Source: Candidatus Helarchaeota archaeon
GTDB taxonomy: Archaea; Asgardarchaeota; Lokiarchaeia; Helarchaeales; HEL-GB-A
Reading direction: 5' to 3'
Assembly (NCBI GenBank): GCA_016840125.1
Contig: JAEOSY010000015.1
Location: 1-50,014, forward strand
Length of the DNA stretch: 50,014 nucleotides
Part shown: one piece after another, positions 17,640 to 26,550 of the stretch
Position numbering within the stretch: the first letter of the stretch is position 1
Layout of the letters: the number at the start of each line of letters is the position of its first letter
Program-made: the position numbers and the translations under genes
The notes under the pieces: model-generated
Databases searched by the model: none
The model's input: only the letters and a program-made list of their open reading frames with translations
Told to the model about the DNA's origin: nothing

Positions 17640-18044
17640 ATGAGACGCGTTACAGAGAAAGATGCTTACGAAGTTATCAGATCAGCAGGAACGAAAGGCT
17701 TATTACAGTCGGATTTATGGCGGAGTTTAAATACTAACTCTCGAGAAGGAAGTCGTATTGCCACAAAACTTGAAAAAAAGGGATTAGTTAGACGATCTCG
17801 TGAATTGTGTGAGGGACGCTGGACCTATCGCCTATATGTGGATGATAATGTTCAAATTTCCGAGGTAATGTGGAGTACTTTAAACCAATGTCCTTGTTTT
17901 ACATGTGAACACCTCTCTCGATGCGGACCTAGCCAAATTATTTCTCCTAACTCCTGTGCCAATTTGGATCATTGGTTAATTGTTTCAGTGGTTGAAAACA
18001 ATGGAAAGGAAACACCAGAATCCGAGGATGAGGATTCTAACTAA
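17640..18044 (+). CDS. Winged-helix protein with C-terminal Cys cluster (RPC34/RPC39-like)
   Basis: A 134-residue protein with a MarR-like winged helix (about 5-66: GLLQSDLWRSL, GSRIATKLEKKGLVRR, WTYRLY) followed by a cysteine cluster C84, C86, C89, C95 and C106 (CPCFTCEHLSRC). Archaeal orthologues of the RNA polymerase III subunit RPC34/RPC39 are small winged-helix proteins with a four-cysteine Fe-S cluster, and this layout fits them. The call is inference from architecture; another Fe-S winged-helix regulator is possible. ATG 17640 follows TCGGCGA. The 3' end overlaps the convergent methyltransferase gene by eight bases. Confidence 0.65.
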   Translation: MRRVTEKDAYEVIRSAGTKGLLQSDLWRSLNTNSREGSRIATKLEKKGLVRRSRELCEGRWTYRLYVDDNVQISEVMWSTLNQCPCFTCEHLSRCGPSQIISPNSCANLDHWLIVSVVENNGKETPESEDEDSN

Positions 18045-18660
18045 AATTAATTGCTAAATCGCCCTTTTTATAGATTTTTCCAATAAAGTATAATTCCGGA
18101 CTTTTTTTTCGCGAGGCCTGAGGTTTAAAAAAATAAATATTATCAAACTTCTGTTTTAACTGGGAACGGAGTTTTTGGATGTAATTACCATCAAATAATT
18201 TACAAACTAGGTTGCCGCCCTCTTTTAAGAAACGAGAGCTGATTTTAAATACTCGTTGGATCAAAAAAAGTTGGCGTGCAATATCTGTTTCTTTGCTACC
18301 TGTGAATTTTGGGGCGCAATCACTAAGAACCACATCAACCCCATTAATAAGATGCTCTTCCAATTTAGAAATTAATGAATCCTCTTGAATATCTCCTTGA
18401 ATGAAAAGTACTCCCTTAAGTGGAGTGATTGTAACCAAATCTACGCCGATAATAGAGATCTCATTAAATTCCTGTTGAATCTCCTCGATCCAACTTCCCG
18501 GGGCGCAACATAAATCAAGAATGAGTTTCGCGTTGTTTAAAATATTAAATTTTAATTGAATTTGCCTTATTTTAAAAGCCGCCCTAGATCTTATTCCTTC
18601 CTTTTGCGCTTGCTTATAATATTTGTCGCTCTTATGCTTCTTAATCCAATCTTTTCCCAT
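18037..18660 (-). CDS. rlmE: rRNA (uridine-2'-O-)-methyltransferase RrmJ/FtsJ family
   Basis: SAM-dependent 2'-O-methyltransferase modifying ribose in rRNA or tRNA. Seen: SRAAFKIRQIQ (catalytic K), SAM motif DLCCAPGSW, VDVVLSDCAPKFTG (catalytic D), GGNLVCKLFDG (catalytic K) and SRKKSPELY (catalytic E), i.e. the K-D-K-E tetrad. Length of 207 is normal for the archaeal form. ATG 18660 follows TTTGAGATA. In archaea the target may be 23S rRNA or the tRNA anticodon loop. Confidence 0.92.
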   Translation of the reverse strand: MGKDWIKKHKSDKYYKQAQKEGIRSRAAFKIRQIQLKFNILNNAKLILDLCCAPGSWIEEIQQEFNEISIIGVDLVTITPLKGVLFIQGDIQEDSLISKLEEHLINGVDVVLSDCAPKFTGSKETDIARQLFLIQRVFKISSRFLKEGGNLVCKLFDGNYIQKLRSQLKQKFDNIYFFKPQASRKKSPELYFIGKIYKKGDLAINFS

Positions 18661-18940
18661 TTTAATATCTCAAATTTTAATTGGCGTATATTTAATAAAA
18701 ATAGTTAGATGGTTTAAGAAACCTAATTCCTTTATAAATATTAATTTTCTTTAATTAGAGCAAAGAAATTCTTAAAATGTAGGAAGATGAAGTATTAAGA
18801 AAATATAAAGCTCTGAAATAAAGAGTTTATTTAGTGTGAAAAATAGCGATAAAAACGACACGGAAAAATTGGCCCTGAAATTAAGGGAAAACAGGAACGA
18901 AATTTTATTTAAATATCAATTATATAAGAATGGACTTTAA

Positions 18941-20095
18941 ATGACGAGTAAAAAGCGAATTACAGCCTATTCTCTTCTGGGAACAGTAGTGGTTTTTATA
19001 GTTCTTCTGATAATCGATAGTATAATCCATGTAGTTACCGGAACATGGTGGATAGGTTTGCATAACCTATGGACTGCACTTGGAGAACTGTTCGTATTAA
19101 TTTTTTATTATAATTTACCTGAATTCTTCATCTGGAATCTTATATTCTTCTTATTTTTCACAGGTACTTACATAATTGGTTATAATGTTGCAAAGAAAAA
19201 GCGGGTTTCAGGGACTATTGCAAGTATATTCGGAGCCCTTGCTCTTCTGGTTCAACTCGAATTGATTATTATTTGGTGTATTTTGGGAATGTTCGCTAGT
19301 CCTGAATGGACTATTCAGACGAAACTAATATTGGGTATTGCTTCATTTCCCTTATACATCCTTTTTGTCTTCTTTCTTAATACTTTAAGTGATGTTACTT
19401 CTTTTTGGCTTGATATCATTAAAGAACGCCATGATTATTCTCGCCTTCGCTATCGGATTGAAACAAATGAGAAAATCAAAGTTATACATTTTGATACTGA
19501 TGGTACTCGCCTTAATACTGTCTGGAGTGCCGCTATTTATCTTTTAGTTGAGGATATTCTTCGGAAGGAAGGTGATTCTAATGCAGTTTCACGATTTATT
19601 AGAAGCGCTTTTACAAATATTATCTTCGAACTCGCAACCCATTTTAACATATGGCATAACTTCAAGAATAAACTATTCAGATTTGTTGGATTAAAAATTG
19701 GAAATGATGTTCAAATCTCCCAATATACACGAGTTGATGGTTTACTCCCAAATTTAGTTATTTTTGAGGATCACACAGCAGTGGGTGTATCCAGCAACCT
19801 AATTACCCATACTTTCATCGACAGGGGTGAACTTCGCGCCTTTTTATATGGCCCAATTAAAATTTGTAAATATGCAAGAATTGGCGCGAATGTAACTATT
19901 ACTCCGGGTGTCACGATTGGAGAGGGGGCAGTTGTCGCAGCTGGCTCCTTAGTAAATAAAGATGTCCCCCCTTATACTTTATATGGAGGCGTCCCTGCTA
20001 AATTAATTAAAGAAATTGATCCGGAAACATATCAACCACGAATTAAAAAGGATCAATTTCTACGAAAAAGGAAAAATAATCCTCCAGATGAGTAA
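18941..20095 (+). CDS. Membrane-anchored left-handed beta-helix acyltransferase
   Basis: N-terminal half (about 1-155) has four hydrophobic segments. The C-terminal half holds hexapeptide repeats of the trimeric LpxA/acetyltransferase type: [62 protein letters not shown] and YGGVPAKLI. The layout resembles the C-terminal domain attached to some peptide synthetases. The GH3-type adenylating enzyme starts next to its stop, so the two probably act in one pathway: acid activation followed by transfer at the membrane (inference). ATG 18941 has GGA eight bases upstream. Confidence 0.75.
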   Translation: MTSKKRITAYSLLGTVVVFIVLLIIDSIIHVVTGTWWIGLHNLWTALGELFVLIFYYNLPEFFIWNLIFFLFFTGTYIIGYNVAKKKRVSGTIASIFGALALLVQLELIIIWCILGMFASPEWTIQTKLILGIASFPLYILFVFFLNTLSDVTSFWLDIIKERHDYSRLRYRIETNEKIKVIHFDTDGTRLNTVWSAAIYLLVEDILRKEGDSNAVSRFIRSAFTNIIFELATHFNIWHNFKNKLFRFVGLKIGNDVQISQYTRVDGLLPNLVIFEDHTAVGVSSNLITHTFIDRGELRAFLYGPIKICKYARIGANVTITPGVTIGEGAVVAAGSLVNKDVPPYTLYGGVPAKLIKEIDPETYQPRIKKDQFLRKRKNNPPDE

Positions 20096-20105
20096 GGGGT
20101 TATAT

Positions 20106-21632
20106 ATGGGATTCCTAGACTTACTAGGGGGGACAGCAGCTCGAGTTTTCAAACTTTATACTGATTTTTCATTTAAGAATCCTTCAAAACTCCAACGCTC
20201 TCTACTTCGTGAAATTCTGAAAAAACATAGTACTACACTTTTTGGAAAAAAACACGGCTTTGGTGGTATTAAATCGGTTAGACAATTCCAAAAACAATGC
20301 CAACCGCAATCGTATAACTATTTTAAACCGTATATTGATGCATACTTCGCGGGAACTCCAGATGCCTTATTTAATTCTCATCTTCTTTATTTTGCTCAAA
20401 CCGCAGGTACAACGGGAGCTCCAAAACTTATACCTATAACTTATAATACGCTTACAAATTATACTCTGGGTGTCCTCAGAACTGCTTGTTACTATATATC
20501 AGAAAATTTTAGTCAAAACTCAAAGATAATAGGGGGTAAATGGCTTTACCTTCCAGCACCGCCTATTCTTAGATATATTTCAGGAATTCCGGTTGGATAT
20601 ATTACTGGGCTCCTAATGCTTCCCTATGGGGCACAACTCTGGCGATATCCTTTAAATTTTAAGTGCTATGCACCCCTACATCTAATGCATATTAAAAATA
20701 TTGAAGAAAAATTTCGGCAAATCGCACTGGAAAGTGCGTCTAAAAATATCACAGTTCTAGTAGGTGTTACCCCTGTAATGATAAACCTTCTAGAAAATAT
20801 TTTAAAATATACACGGGTTCAAAAAATCTCTGACCTATTTCCAAATCTTGAATTTGCAATCTTCTCGGGGGTTCCCCCAAAGTATTATGAGTCACGGCTA
20901 AATAGCTTAATTGGAAAACCCATTGCATATCGTGAAATGTACGCTGCATCAGAGGGAATGTTAGCAGTTCAACTAAGCGAACGCCCCCACTTCACTCCAC
21001 TATATGATAGTGTGTTTTTCGAATTTGTTTCTCTTAAAGATCCATCTGAACGCCTATTGCTCCATGAAGCTCAAAAGGGGCACGAATATCGGCTAATTAT
21101 TACATCCCACAATGGGTTATATGCATATGACATTGGAGATATTCTTAAAATCGTTTCAGAGGATCCTATCACCTTTACCTTCTCATTTAGGAAAGGGGTT
21201 ATTGATTTAGCTGATGAAAAATTAACTCCTACGCAAGTATTTAGTACAATTGAAACCTCAAATACCCAAAATCGTTGTTCTATCATTGATTTTTGTGTTG
21301 TTGGAACATATAAACCAAAACCTCATTACACGTTCTTAATTGAATTTGAATCCCAGACTAAACCAAATTCCTTTAAAAATTACCTGCAGACTCTTGATAG
21401 GATCCTAGGATCTTTAAATGACATTTATTTTCAGAATCGCGAAGGTTCTAATAAAGGAACACTTGCGCCCCCTGAATTGTGGATACTTAAGGAACACTCA
21501 TTCTCAGCACTAGAACGGCAAAAGATTCTAGAAGGGCGTCCGGCAGGGCAAATTAAAACAATTCATCTAACCAAAGATACCCAACTTGTGAAATTTTTTG
21601 AAGACTATGTTCAGGAAAAAGTTTTCCTATAA
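20106..21632 (+). CDS. GH3-family acyl-adenylate/amide synthetase
   Basis: Member of the GH3 (auxin-responsive GH3) branch of ANL adenylate-forming enzymes, which activate a carboxylic acid with ATP and couple it to an amine or amino acid. Seen: AQTAGTTGAPKLIPIT (ATP loop, near residue 97), SGVPPKYYE, YAASEGMLAVQL (motif 2 region, near 280), YAYDIGDILKIV near 343, and a C-terminal swivel domain. Length of about 508 residues is right. ATG 20106 has AAGGGG upstream; ATG 20088 would overlap the preceding gene by eight bases. Product unknown. Confidence 0.85.
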   Translation: MGFLDLLGGTAARVFKLYTDFSFKNPSKLQRSLLREILKKHSTTLFGKKHGFGGIKSVRQFQKQCQPQSYNYFKPYIDAYFAGTPDALFNSHLLYFAQTAGTTGAPKLIPITYNTLTNYTLGVLRTACYYISENFSQNSKIIGGKWLYLPAPPILRYISGIPVGYITGLLMLPYGAQLWRYPLNFKCYAPLHLMHIKNIEEKFRQIALESASKNITVLVGVTPVMINLLENILKYTRVQKISDLFPNLEFAIFSGVPPKYYESRLNSLIGKPIAYREMYAASEGMLAVQLSERPHFTPLYDSVFFEFVSLKDPSERLLLHEAQKGHEYRLIITSHNGLYAYDIGDILKIVSEDPITFTFSFRKGVIDLADEKLTPTQVFSTIETSNTQNRCSIIDFCVVGTYKPKPHYTFLIEFESQTKPNSFKNYLQTLDRILGSLNDIYFQNREGSNKGTLAPPELWILKEHSFSALERQKILEGRPAGQIKTIHLTKDTQLVKFFEDYVQEKVFL

Positions 21633-21724
21633 GTTAATTTGGGATTTTTAATCAAAACATGCATAGTGCAAATTATTCTTTTAAGGAATCAAATGTAATA
21701 TGATATTTGTCGGCTATTTAGGGT

Positions 21725-23083
21725 GTGTCTTATTTGGATGATAATTGGGATATGATGAATAAACGATTAGTTCAACTCGAGGAAACGACTCGAGTGAAGG
21801 TCGAAAAATTAAATGTTCAAATGGCGGAAAAGGATAATATTATTCAACAGCTAAATGCTGAAATTGAGCAATTAAAAGCGGGTGGCAAATCAGGTGGTCA
21901 AGTCCAAGCTCTTGGAGAACAACTTGGTGTTTTCCAAGAAATGATAAAACAATTAGAAACGGAGAAACGCGAACTACGGACAGAGCTCCAACAGGCCAAA
22001 GAGCAGGCAGGCGGATCAGCGGAACAAACAGAACAAATTGGTGTTTTTCAAGAAATGATTAAACAATTAGAAACGGAGAAACGTGAACTGCGGACAGAGC
22101 TCCAGCAGGCTAAAGAGCAAGCTGGCGGATCGGCGGAACAAGCAGAGCAGCTCGGTGTTTTTCAAGAAATGATTAAGCAACTTGAACAAGAGAAAAGAGA
22201 ATTAGATCAAAAAGTTACTGACTTTCAATCAATGATTAAACAACTAGAAGCTGAAAAGATAAAATCTGAACTTAAAGCTGTCTCGGCTACAGCTGGGAGT
22301 GCAGGAGCACCTGGTTCAGAGGCTGCAAAGTTGTTAGAGGAAATTTCGAAAGTAACAGAAGAGAAAATGCTTTTAAATGCTCAAGTTACTGACTTGAAGA
22401 ATGATAATACCAATTTAACTCAGAAGAATGCCGAACTAACTAATCAACTTTCACAGTTAGAGATGTATAAATCAAACAGTACAAATCTTGAAAATGAAAA
22501 GAATACTTTACTGCAAAAAATTCAAACACTTGAATCTCAAGCTCAATCCCCAACTTCTACTCAAGAAATCAATACCTTGAATCAAACAATTGAAACGCTT
22601 CAATCTGAAAACCAGAATTTAAAAACTGCAATCGCAAAATCTGAACAAGAATTAGATAATCTTCTCGCAACCAATCGTGAACAATCCGAAAAAATTGATA
22701 ATTTAGAGCAATCTATACTAGGTGCAGCTCCTGCAAAACCAGCGCCCGCCCCCATTACACCTGCAAGACCAAAAACTACTGCACCACGTCAATCAGCTCC
22801 AACGGCAGCTCCCGCCGTTTCACGAACGCCTACAGGAAAGCGATATTTTGGATTTAAAAGAGAAACCTTTATCTCCGCTGGTGGCAAATCCCCGGATGTT
22901 ACATTAACACTTGATGATACTAATCAGAAATGGGAATTATATATTGAACCAGGTACGCCCTTCTTAATAAAAAACAAAGCCCTTCGAGTAGCACGCGCTC
23001 TACAACATACGGGGTGGAATGATCCAAAAACTGGCACCCGGATCGGTAAAGGTTATGAAGTTATTGTACATGGGGAATATTAA
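21725..23083 (+). CDS. Coiled-coil protein with 38-residue tandem repeat and C-terminal domain
   Basis: Residues about 10-340 are mostly coiled coil. A 38-residue unit starting GVFQEMIKQLETEKRELRTE is present twice (from residues 68 and 106) with a partial third copy at 144. An Ala/Pro-rich linker (about 333-370) leads to a compact C-terminal domain of about 80 residues beginning KRYFGFKRETFISAGG, which I cannot assign. The start is uncertain: GTG 21725 overlaps its own GGGTG site, and TTG 21734 is better placed. A structural or scaffold role is a guess. Another coiled coil lies at 26.5 kb. Confidence 0.8.
   Translation: MSYLDDNWDMMNKRLVQLEETTRVKVEKLNVQMAEKDNIIQQLNAEIEQLKAGGKSGGQVQALGEQLGVFQEMIKQLETEKRELRTELQQAKEQAGGSAEQTEQIGVFQEMIKQLETEKRELRTELQQAKEQAGGSAEQAEQLGVFQEMIKQLEQEKRELDQKVTDFQSMIKQLEAEKIKSELKAVSATAGSAGAPGSEAAKLLEEISKVTEEKMLLNAQVTDLKNDNTNLTQKNAELTNQLSQLEMYKSNSTNLENEKNTLLQKIQTLESQAQSPTSTQEINTLNQTIETLQSENQNLKTAIAKSEQELDNLLATNREQSEKIDNLEQSILGAAPAKPAPAPITPARPKTTAPRQSAPTAAPAVSRTPTGKRYFGFKRETFISAGGKSPDVTLTLDDTNQKWELYIEPGTPFLIKNKALRVARALQHTGWNDPKTGTRIGKGYEVIVHGEY
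21926..22153 (+). repeat. 114-bp tandem repeat inside coiled-coil gene
   Basis: Two adjacent near-identical 114-base units (21926-22039 and 22040-22153) with a partial third copy from 22154. They encode identical 38-residue segments apart from a few positions near the unit ends. The differences are mostly synonymous third-base changes, so the duplication is recent but kept in frame. Confidence 0.85.
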
Positions 23084-23122
23084 ATTAACAACTATTTCCT
23101 TTTTTATTTAAAAAAATAGCTC

Positions 23123-24124
23123 TTAAGTTTTAATTCTTACGACTTTACAACCTATTTTCCCAAACTTTTTTTCTAATTTGTTAAATAATGCATCACTGTT
23201 AAATGAACCGATGATCGCACCCCCCGATCCTGGAAATTTCGCAGTGGCACCCGCAGCTCTTGCTAATCTAATCATATAATTGTTTTTATCTGTGATTGGA
23301 TAAATCCTTGCTCGTAAGTCAAAATTTCTATTAATGCATTCATCAAATTCTTTTAAATTTTGATTTTTAAGTGCCTCATAACCTTTACTTGCATTTTCAC
23401 TAATTTCGATCATAGTATTTCGAATTATTGGTTCGCCCCGTTCCCAACGGGTTCTCACATCATTATGTATTCGGTCTTCATGGGTCAAATCAACTCTGTA
23501 AGCTAGAAATAGGGGAGGAAATAACTCTATGTCCACTGGCTCATAAATTCCATAACCATGTTGACCAATGAAATCTTTATTAAAATCCATAAAAACCGGT
23601 TCATTATATACTTGAACTACTCTATCTTGAAGCCCTGCAGCTATTCCTAACTCAAAAGTTTCAGCCCATAGGACTCGATTCGCCATAATCGGTTTGTCAA
23701 TTTTAACCTTATAAAATTTTGACAGCCCTTTAATTGTTGAAGTAATAATGGCACTAGAGCCGGCTAAGCCTACTTGTCGCGGTATGTTTGAAGTATATTG
23801 AACGGAAAAATTCTTATCAGCTAATGAAATATTCTTCCTCTTACAAAAGTCGTGAAATTGTTTCAATGCGGCTTTAATTAATCTAAAACCGCCGTAATAC
23901 CCACTAATCTTGATGTCGTTAATCAATTCATCTAGGGAATCAAAATTTATTTTGTCTCTTGGACCAGGTAGAATTTCTATCTTATTAGATTCAGATATTG
24001 CCACTTCTGCATGAAAATTCCTTACTGGGATGGCTATAGTTTTCCCATAAAAACCATCTGATGGGTTGCCAAGGATTCCAGCACGTGCAGGGGTTTGTAT
24101 CTTTATTTTTTTGTTTTCAGTCAA
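23123..24124 (-). CDS. GHMP-family kinase, glucuronokinase-like
   Basis: Small-molecule kinase of the galactokinase/homoserine/mevalonate/phosphomevalonate superfamily. The N-terminal ARAGILGNPSDGFYGKTIA closely follows plant glucuronokinase (GNPSDG...GKT). The ATP loop is RQVGLAGSSAIITS near residue 115, and the C-terminal motif is AKFPGSGGAIIG near 300. Length of 333 residues fits. It would phosphorylate an uronic acid or related sugar; exact substrate uncertain. Start is TTG 24124 with AAGG five bases before it. Converges with the coiled-coil gene. Confidence 0.82.
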   Translation of the reverse strand: MTENKKIKIQTPARAGILGNPSDGFYGKTIAIPVRNFHAEVAISESNKIEILPGPRDKINFDSLDELINDIKISGYYGGFRLIKAALKQFHDFCKRKNISLADKNFSVQYTSNIPRQVGLAGSSAIITSTIKGLSKFYKVKIDKPIMANRVLWAETFELGIAAGLQDRVVQVYNEPVFMDFNKDFIGQHGYGIYEPVDIELFPPLFLAYRVDLTHEDRIHNDVRTRWERGEPIIRNTMIEISENASKGYEALKNQNLKEFDECINRNFDLRARIYPITDKNNYMIRLARAAGATAKFPGSGGAIIGSFNSDALFNKLEKKFGKIGCKVVRIKT

Positions 24125-24330
24125 GGTGACCTTCCCGATTTTTTGAACTTATTCCTCTATATGTTGAATCACTTTATATACTTAAGGAACTCTTACTTAT
24201 TAATTAGATATTATCACCTTGTAATTGGTTAATAATCCCCCTAAGTTCAGATATTTTATTGAACCTAATCGCTCAGAGCGTTTCTCCCTTTTAATTTCTC
24301 TATGAGTCAAATCATTAATTATTCCCTTTT

Positions 24331-24984
24331 TTAAGATAAGACTCGCTTGAACTTAATCCACCCTTTTCTCTGGAGTTCCCCAAGGGTTTGATTCACTTTT
24401 ACTTTGGGGAGACTAGTCGCCTCGCAAATTTCTGTAACAGAACGCTTTCCATCACAAAATTGCAGGATACTCGCGGATTCGATTGAGAATTTTTCCTTCC
24501 CAGTTAACTTCTTTATTAAAGTAGGAACTTTTTTAGCAACTGTACCATGTTTAACAGGCGCTGGTGTGCTCGATTTAATCGGTTTGGATTCCTTGGGTTC
24601 AATTTTCGAGGGAATTACTATTTCTCCAAGAATGTCATCAATTTTTCCAGACCAGTCATGCATTCTTGTCTTAAAGGCAAGAAGTTGTCCGGTGAATCCC
24701 TTCTGGGTATAGATTGCTATGATCGCTTTTATGGATATTTTAAAAAAAGCAAGATTTATGCTTCCCAAGGGAACGCTATATTCTCCCACCTTCATATATT
24801 TAAAATTTGTTTTGACGAAGTCTTCAATAAATCCTAAATGTTGTTTTGAAAGCGGTTCATCTATGTAATGAATTTTACCAGTTGCGTCTATTATGGAAAT
24901 ATAAGGTCTTGTGGCAAATATTTTTCCAAAAACCTTCACAATTTCACTAGCAATCTGATAAAAATGTTCTTCCTCAAGGGTCAA
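24331..24984 (-). CDS. Roadblock/LC7-like domain plus winged helix
   Basis: Residues 1-115 have the helix-strand-helix-strand-strand-helix order of roadblock/longin-like domains (YISIIDATGKIHYID, YSVPLGSINLAFFKI, KAIIAIYTQKGFTG). A Pro/Lys-rich linker (about 120-155) leads to a winged-helix domain (ILQFCDGKRSVTEICEATSLPKVKVNQTLGELQRKGWIKF). Roadblock domains commonly regulate small GTPases in Asgards; joining to an HTH suggests linkage to DNA or other protein docking. TTG 24984 has GAAGAG eight bases upstream. The domain call is from pattern only. Confidence 0.6.
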   Translation of the reverse strand: MTLEEEHFYQIASEIVKVFGKIFATRPYISIIDATGKIHYIDEPLSKQHLGFIEDFVKTNFKYMKVGEYSVPLGSINLAFFKISIKAIIAIYTQKGFTGQLLAFKTRMHDWSGKIDDILGEIVIPSKIEPKESKPIKSSTPAPVKHGTVAKKVPTLIKKLTGKEKFSIESASILQFCDGKRSVTEICEATSLPKVKVNQTLGELQRKGWIKFKRVLS

Positions 24985-25100
24985 CCAATCTACTCTTCTT
25001 TTTTTATTTTATCGTTCTATAAATATTAGTCATTTATTACCTATTAATTATCTCTCTTCGTAGTATAAATTTAAATTCTATATGAGTGTGAATAACGATC

Positions 25101-25700
25101 ATGTCAGAAGAAACAAAAGAAGAAATCGAGATGCGAGTGTTAGAAGATATTCAATATATCCTAAATTACATACCTGTGGCACCAGGCGCGAAATCTGCGC
25201 AATATTTTTCCAAAATGAAAATAATTAAACCTATAGCAGTTAATGCTTACCCAAATATATACTCCGACCTCGTTCAGCGATTTGAGAAGAATGAAGCAAC
25301 TCGTCGATTAAAAAGGTTAGGACTACGGGAAGCTAAATTTCTTTATGCAACTGAACCTAAGTTGTTCAAAAAACCCCAAAAATTTATTGAAATTTTTCGA
25401 GAAGTTGCTGAATCACATTTAAGCTCAAAATTGGTTTTTAAGGATCGAGCGAAGGAAGATAAAAAGTTAACGGGCTTTACGATCGAGGTGCATGATTGTT
25501 TCTTCTGCTCTGAAGTCGCAGTTTTTGAGGATATTGTTATTCCCTATTGCATCCCTAATGCGGGCGTATATGAAAACATGTATAACATTAAATCCCTCTA
25601 TATAGAAGGGATGGAACCCCGCCTTATTCGAGTTGATGCAATAAAATCGGCTAAATTTGATGGGGATACTTGCAAATACCATGTGGTGGTGTTAGATTAA
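25101..25700 (+). CDS. V4R/Bet3-like protein (paralogue 1)
   Basis: A 199-residue protein, not clearly assigned. Its C-terminal part, with CFFC (HDCFFCSEVAVFEDI), IKSLYIEGMEPRLIRVDA and GDTCKYHVVV, follows the layout of V4R/TRAPP Bet3-fold domains, in which a late Cys and a GDxC-like strand are conserved. The next gene shares the same plan. ATG 25101 follows GAGTGTGA. If correct it may be a ligand-binding or vesicle-tether-like protein of Asgard type; both readings are inference. Confidence 0.6.
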   Translation: MSEETKEEIEMRVLEDIQYILNYIPVAPGAKSAQYFSKMKIIKPIAVNAYPNIYSDLVQRFEKNEATRRLKRLGLREAKFLYATEPKLFKKPQKFIEIFREVAESHLSSKLVFKDRAKEDKKLTGFTIEVHDCFFCSEVAVFEDIVIPYCIPNAGVYENMYNIKSLYIEGMEPRLIRVDAIKSAKFDGDTCKYHVVVLD

Positions 25701-25715
25701 GATGAGGTGCGATCT

Positions 25716-26393
25716 ATGAGTGAAAAGGAAAGAGTATCCCGATTTAAACGGATGCTTGGCGGAGTTGGAAAACGAATCTACAATTGGAGAGAAACTAAGG
25801 AATCCGTAAATTTTCTAAGTTACATGTACGAAAGTATCATTTGGGAATACGCAGATATTTTTGATGGTGATTACGATAAAGCCATGGATACATTAATTGA
25901 ACTCATCCGACCTATGACCGAAGAAATAACGACTAAACTTCTACTCGAAGTTAAAGTTATGGGAGTCCCTTTTAAGAGCCTCGTTTCAGCGAACCACTCG
26001 GATATTCCTTATATCATTGAAACCTCCCTCCACGCTGTTTGGGGGAGTTTTAGTAAAAAAATGTATAAAAAAGCCGTCTTGGTTCCTGCCGAGTTTTCAA
26101 GCGAAGATGTCGATACTGTAATTTTGCAATTTAACAGTTGTCCGTTTTGTTGCAACACGGTGATAGCACCCGAGAATTTCGGAAAGCATAGATATGGCCG
26201 TTTGCATGTGCTAACTATAGAAGGAATCACTCAAGCCGTTGAAGACTATGTAGGGAATGATGTCCTTGTTGTTGGAAGAGAAGTCAAGTGTTTTCATAAG
26301 GGTGATGACATTGGAGAAATTCGCCTGTGGCTGTATCCGCGCGATCAACTTGAGTTAATGGAATCGAACGAATTCCTTAAAAATATTAAGTAA
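25716..26393 (+). CDS. V4R/Bet3-like protein (paralogue 2)
   Basis: A 225-residue relative of the previous gene, which ends 15 bases upstream. It shares a helical N terminus, SCPFCCNTVIAPENFG at the position of CFFC, LHVLTIEGITQAVEDYVG, and the strand pair VVGREVKCFHKGDDIGEIRLW, similar to the V4R end pattern (E/K-C-x-x-GD). ATG 25716 is chosen because GAGG ends eight bases before it; the GTG at 25707 is inside that site. The adjacent paralogues could form a heterodimer, as Bet3-fold proteins often do (inference). Confidence 0.6.
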   Translation: MSEKERVSRFKRMLGGVGKRIYNWRETKESVNFLSYMYESIIWEYADIFDGDYDKAMDTLIELIRPMTEEITTKLLLEVKVMGVPFKSLVSANHSDIPYIIETSLHAVWGSFSKKMYKKAVLVPAEFSSEDVDTVILQFNSCPFCCNTVIAPENFGKHRYGRLHVLTIEGITQAVEDYVGNDVLVVGREVKCFHKGDDIGEIRLWLYPRDQLELMESNEFLKNIK

Positions 26394-26550
26394 TTCTCAA
26401 ACCGGATCACTTTTTTAAATTAAAGTTTTCTAAAAAGCTGTAACACTTCAATAATAATCTAAAACAATAAGCATTTAAAATTGAAATTCCCTTTGATAAT
26501 CAATAGTCCCTTTAATAATAATAATAGCTCCTTATTTTCGAGGTATGTTT

